Shown here: positions 21,474-21,800 of the stretch, piece after piece | How positions within the stretch are numbered: the first letter of the stretch is position 1 | How the letters are laid out: each line of letters starts with the position of its first letter | NCBI GenBank assembly: GCA_031268125.1 | Contig: JAIRXT010000034.1 | Span: 1 to 21,800 of the forward strand | Direction of reading: 5' to 3' | DNA length: 21,800 nucleotides | Source of the DNA: Treponema sp. | Lineage (GTDB): Bacteria > Spirochaetota > Spirochaetia > Treponematales > Breznakiellaceae | Notes under the pieces: generated by a model | The model's database searches: none | Told to the model about the DNA's origin: nothing | The model's input: the letters and a program-made list of their open reading frames with translations, nothing else | Position numbers and translations under genes: made by a program

Positions 21474-21504
21474 GCAGTTCCAAAATTTGACATTTTGGAA
21501 CTGC
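21474..21504. repeat. Palindrome 3 of the divergent intergenic region
   Basis: GCAGTTCCAAAAT pairs perfectly with ATTTTGGAACTGC (13 bp) around the loop TTGAC. The core matches palindrome 1 closely, which suggests related mobile or dispersed palindromic units. Confidence 0.85.
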
Positions 21505-21526
21505 CTCAGCTGTAAAAAATTCATCT

Positions 21527-21604
21527 GGGGTCCTGCCGGCTGGAAGAATCCGGGGCCCCCGCCCCAGATTCTTTCCACTTTTCGCTTTCGCGAAACTGGA
21601 CCCC
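21527..21604. other. Branched secondary-structure element upstream of pyrG
   Basis: GGGGTCC (21527-21533) pairs with GGACCCC (21598-21604). Enclosed are a stem of about 15 bp (21542-21556 with 21561-21576, one mismatch and one bulge, loop CCCC) and TTTCGC/GCGAAA (21580-21595). The result is a three-helix junction of 78 nt. It is tRNA-sized but lacks tRNA features. It may be a structured RNA or a composite dispersed repeat. Confidence 0.5.
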
Positions 21605-21670
21605 TGTTACTTGTTTCGGCGCTCTTTTCGTTTTGGAATGGTTAAAATGAGAATTGCCGGGCCGGGGTCA

Positions 21671-21699
21671 TTGACGAGGAACGGGGGGCGGGGAATAAT
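21671..21699 (+). promoter_or_regulatory. pyrG promoter
   Basis: TTGACG (21671-21676), a 17-base spacer and AATAAT (21694-21699) each match the housekeeping consensus at 5 of 6 positions. The start of transcription should fall at about 21705-21708, at or within 3 bases of the pyrG ATG. Confidence 0.65.
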
Positions 21700-21707
21700 G
21701 CTAATAC

Positions 21708-21800
21708 ATGGATAAACTGATTTTTGTCTCCGGCGGGGTGTTGTCCGGCTTGGGGAAGGGGGTAGCCGCCTCCTCCCTGGGGGCTTTGTTGGAAGCCCGC
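21708..21800 (+). CDS. pyrG: CTP synthase, N-terminal start (partial)
   Basis: The first 31 codons are present; the gene runs off the window. MDKLIFVSGGVLSGLGKGV matches the nearly invariant CTP synthase start (IFVTGGVVSGLGKG), which includes the ATP-binding P-loop, followed by AASSLGALLEAR. CTP synthase aminates UTP using glutamine and ATP. An in-frame TAA two codons upstream (21702-21704) fixes ATG 21708 as the start. No ribosome-binding site lies at a usable distance, and a good promoter places the first transcribed base at the ATG, so translation is probably leaderless. It is divergent from the envelope cluster. Confidence 0.93.
   Translation, partial: MDKLIFVSGGVLSGLGKGVAASSLGALLEAR

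Noticed and set aside
21527..21604. Possible tRNA (7-bp acceptor-like stem, 78 nt)
   Set aside because: No GTTCRA T-loop, no D-loop GG, the central stem is far too long for an anticodon arm, and the base after the stem gives no CCA context.

Overview
The window is GC-rich (roughly 60% by eye) and gene-dense. It looks like a chromosomal segment of a spirochaete, most likely a Treponema or close relative. The basis is a bacterial V/A-type ATPase operon, a long-form phosphoglycerate kinase, SecG next to a PtsN-type EIIA protein, and many secreted or lipid-anchored envelope proteins. The genus is an inference; no rRNA gene is present to confirm it.

Layout. (1) 1-2518, plus strand: lower glycolysis, gapA (3' end only), pgk and tpiA, separated by hairpin-rich spacers. 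(2) 2624-5032: an orphan membrane hybrid histidine kinase. (3) 5187-5669: an unrecognised 160-residue protein with GGS repeats and many DRR motifs, behind phased A/T tracts and its own promoter. (4) 5800-15052: one long co-directional block, secG, a PtsN-like EIIA gene and eight V-type ATPase genes in the order G-like, C, I, K, F, E, A, B. Many junctions overlap by 4 bases. Subunit D, expected after B, is not in the window.

(5) 15072-16241 is the most unusual part. An AT-rich cassette (about one-third GC by eye) carries a DUF3800 gene on the minus strand. Just upstream is a compact leader of about 63 nt with a TTGACA-type promoter. Its 9-bp closing helix begins at the predicted first transcribed base and is followed by seven U. 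The cassette lies between two 83-bp direct copies of the atpB 3' end. These differ at 4 positions, 3 of them synonymous. This fits insertion of a small RNA-protein module at the atpB 3' end, with one copy derived from a related allele.

(6) 16411-21358, minus strand: a six-gene envelope cluster. In transcription order it encodes a 62-residue protein, an LPP20-like exported protein, a lipoprotein, a CsgG-like/formylglycine-enzyme-like fusion lacking the catalytic cysteines, a beta-propeller lipoprotein and a small secreted protein. The first three genes are translationally coupled. (7) 21359-21707: a divergent intergenic region filled with palindromes. (8) 21708 onward: the start of pyrG (CTP synthase), which appears to be leaderless.
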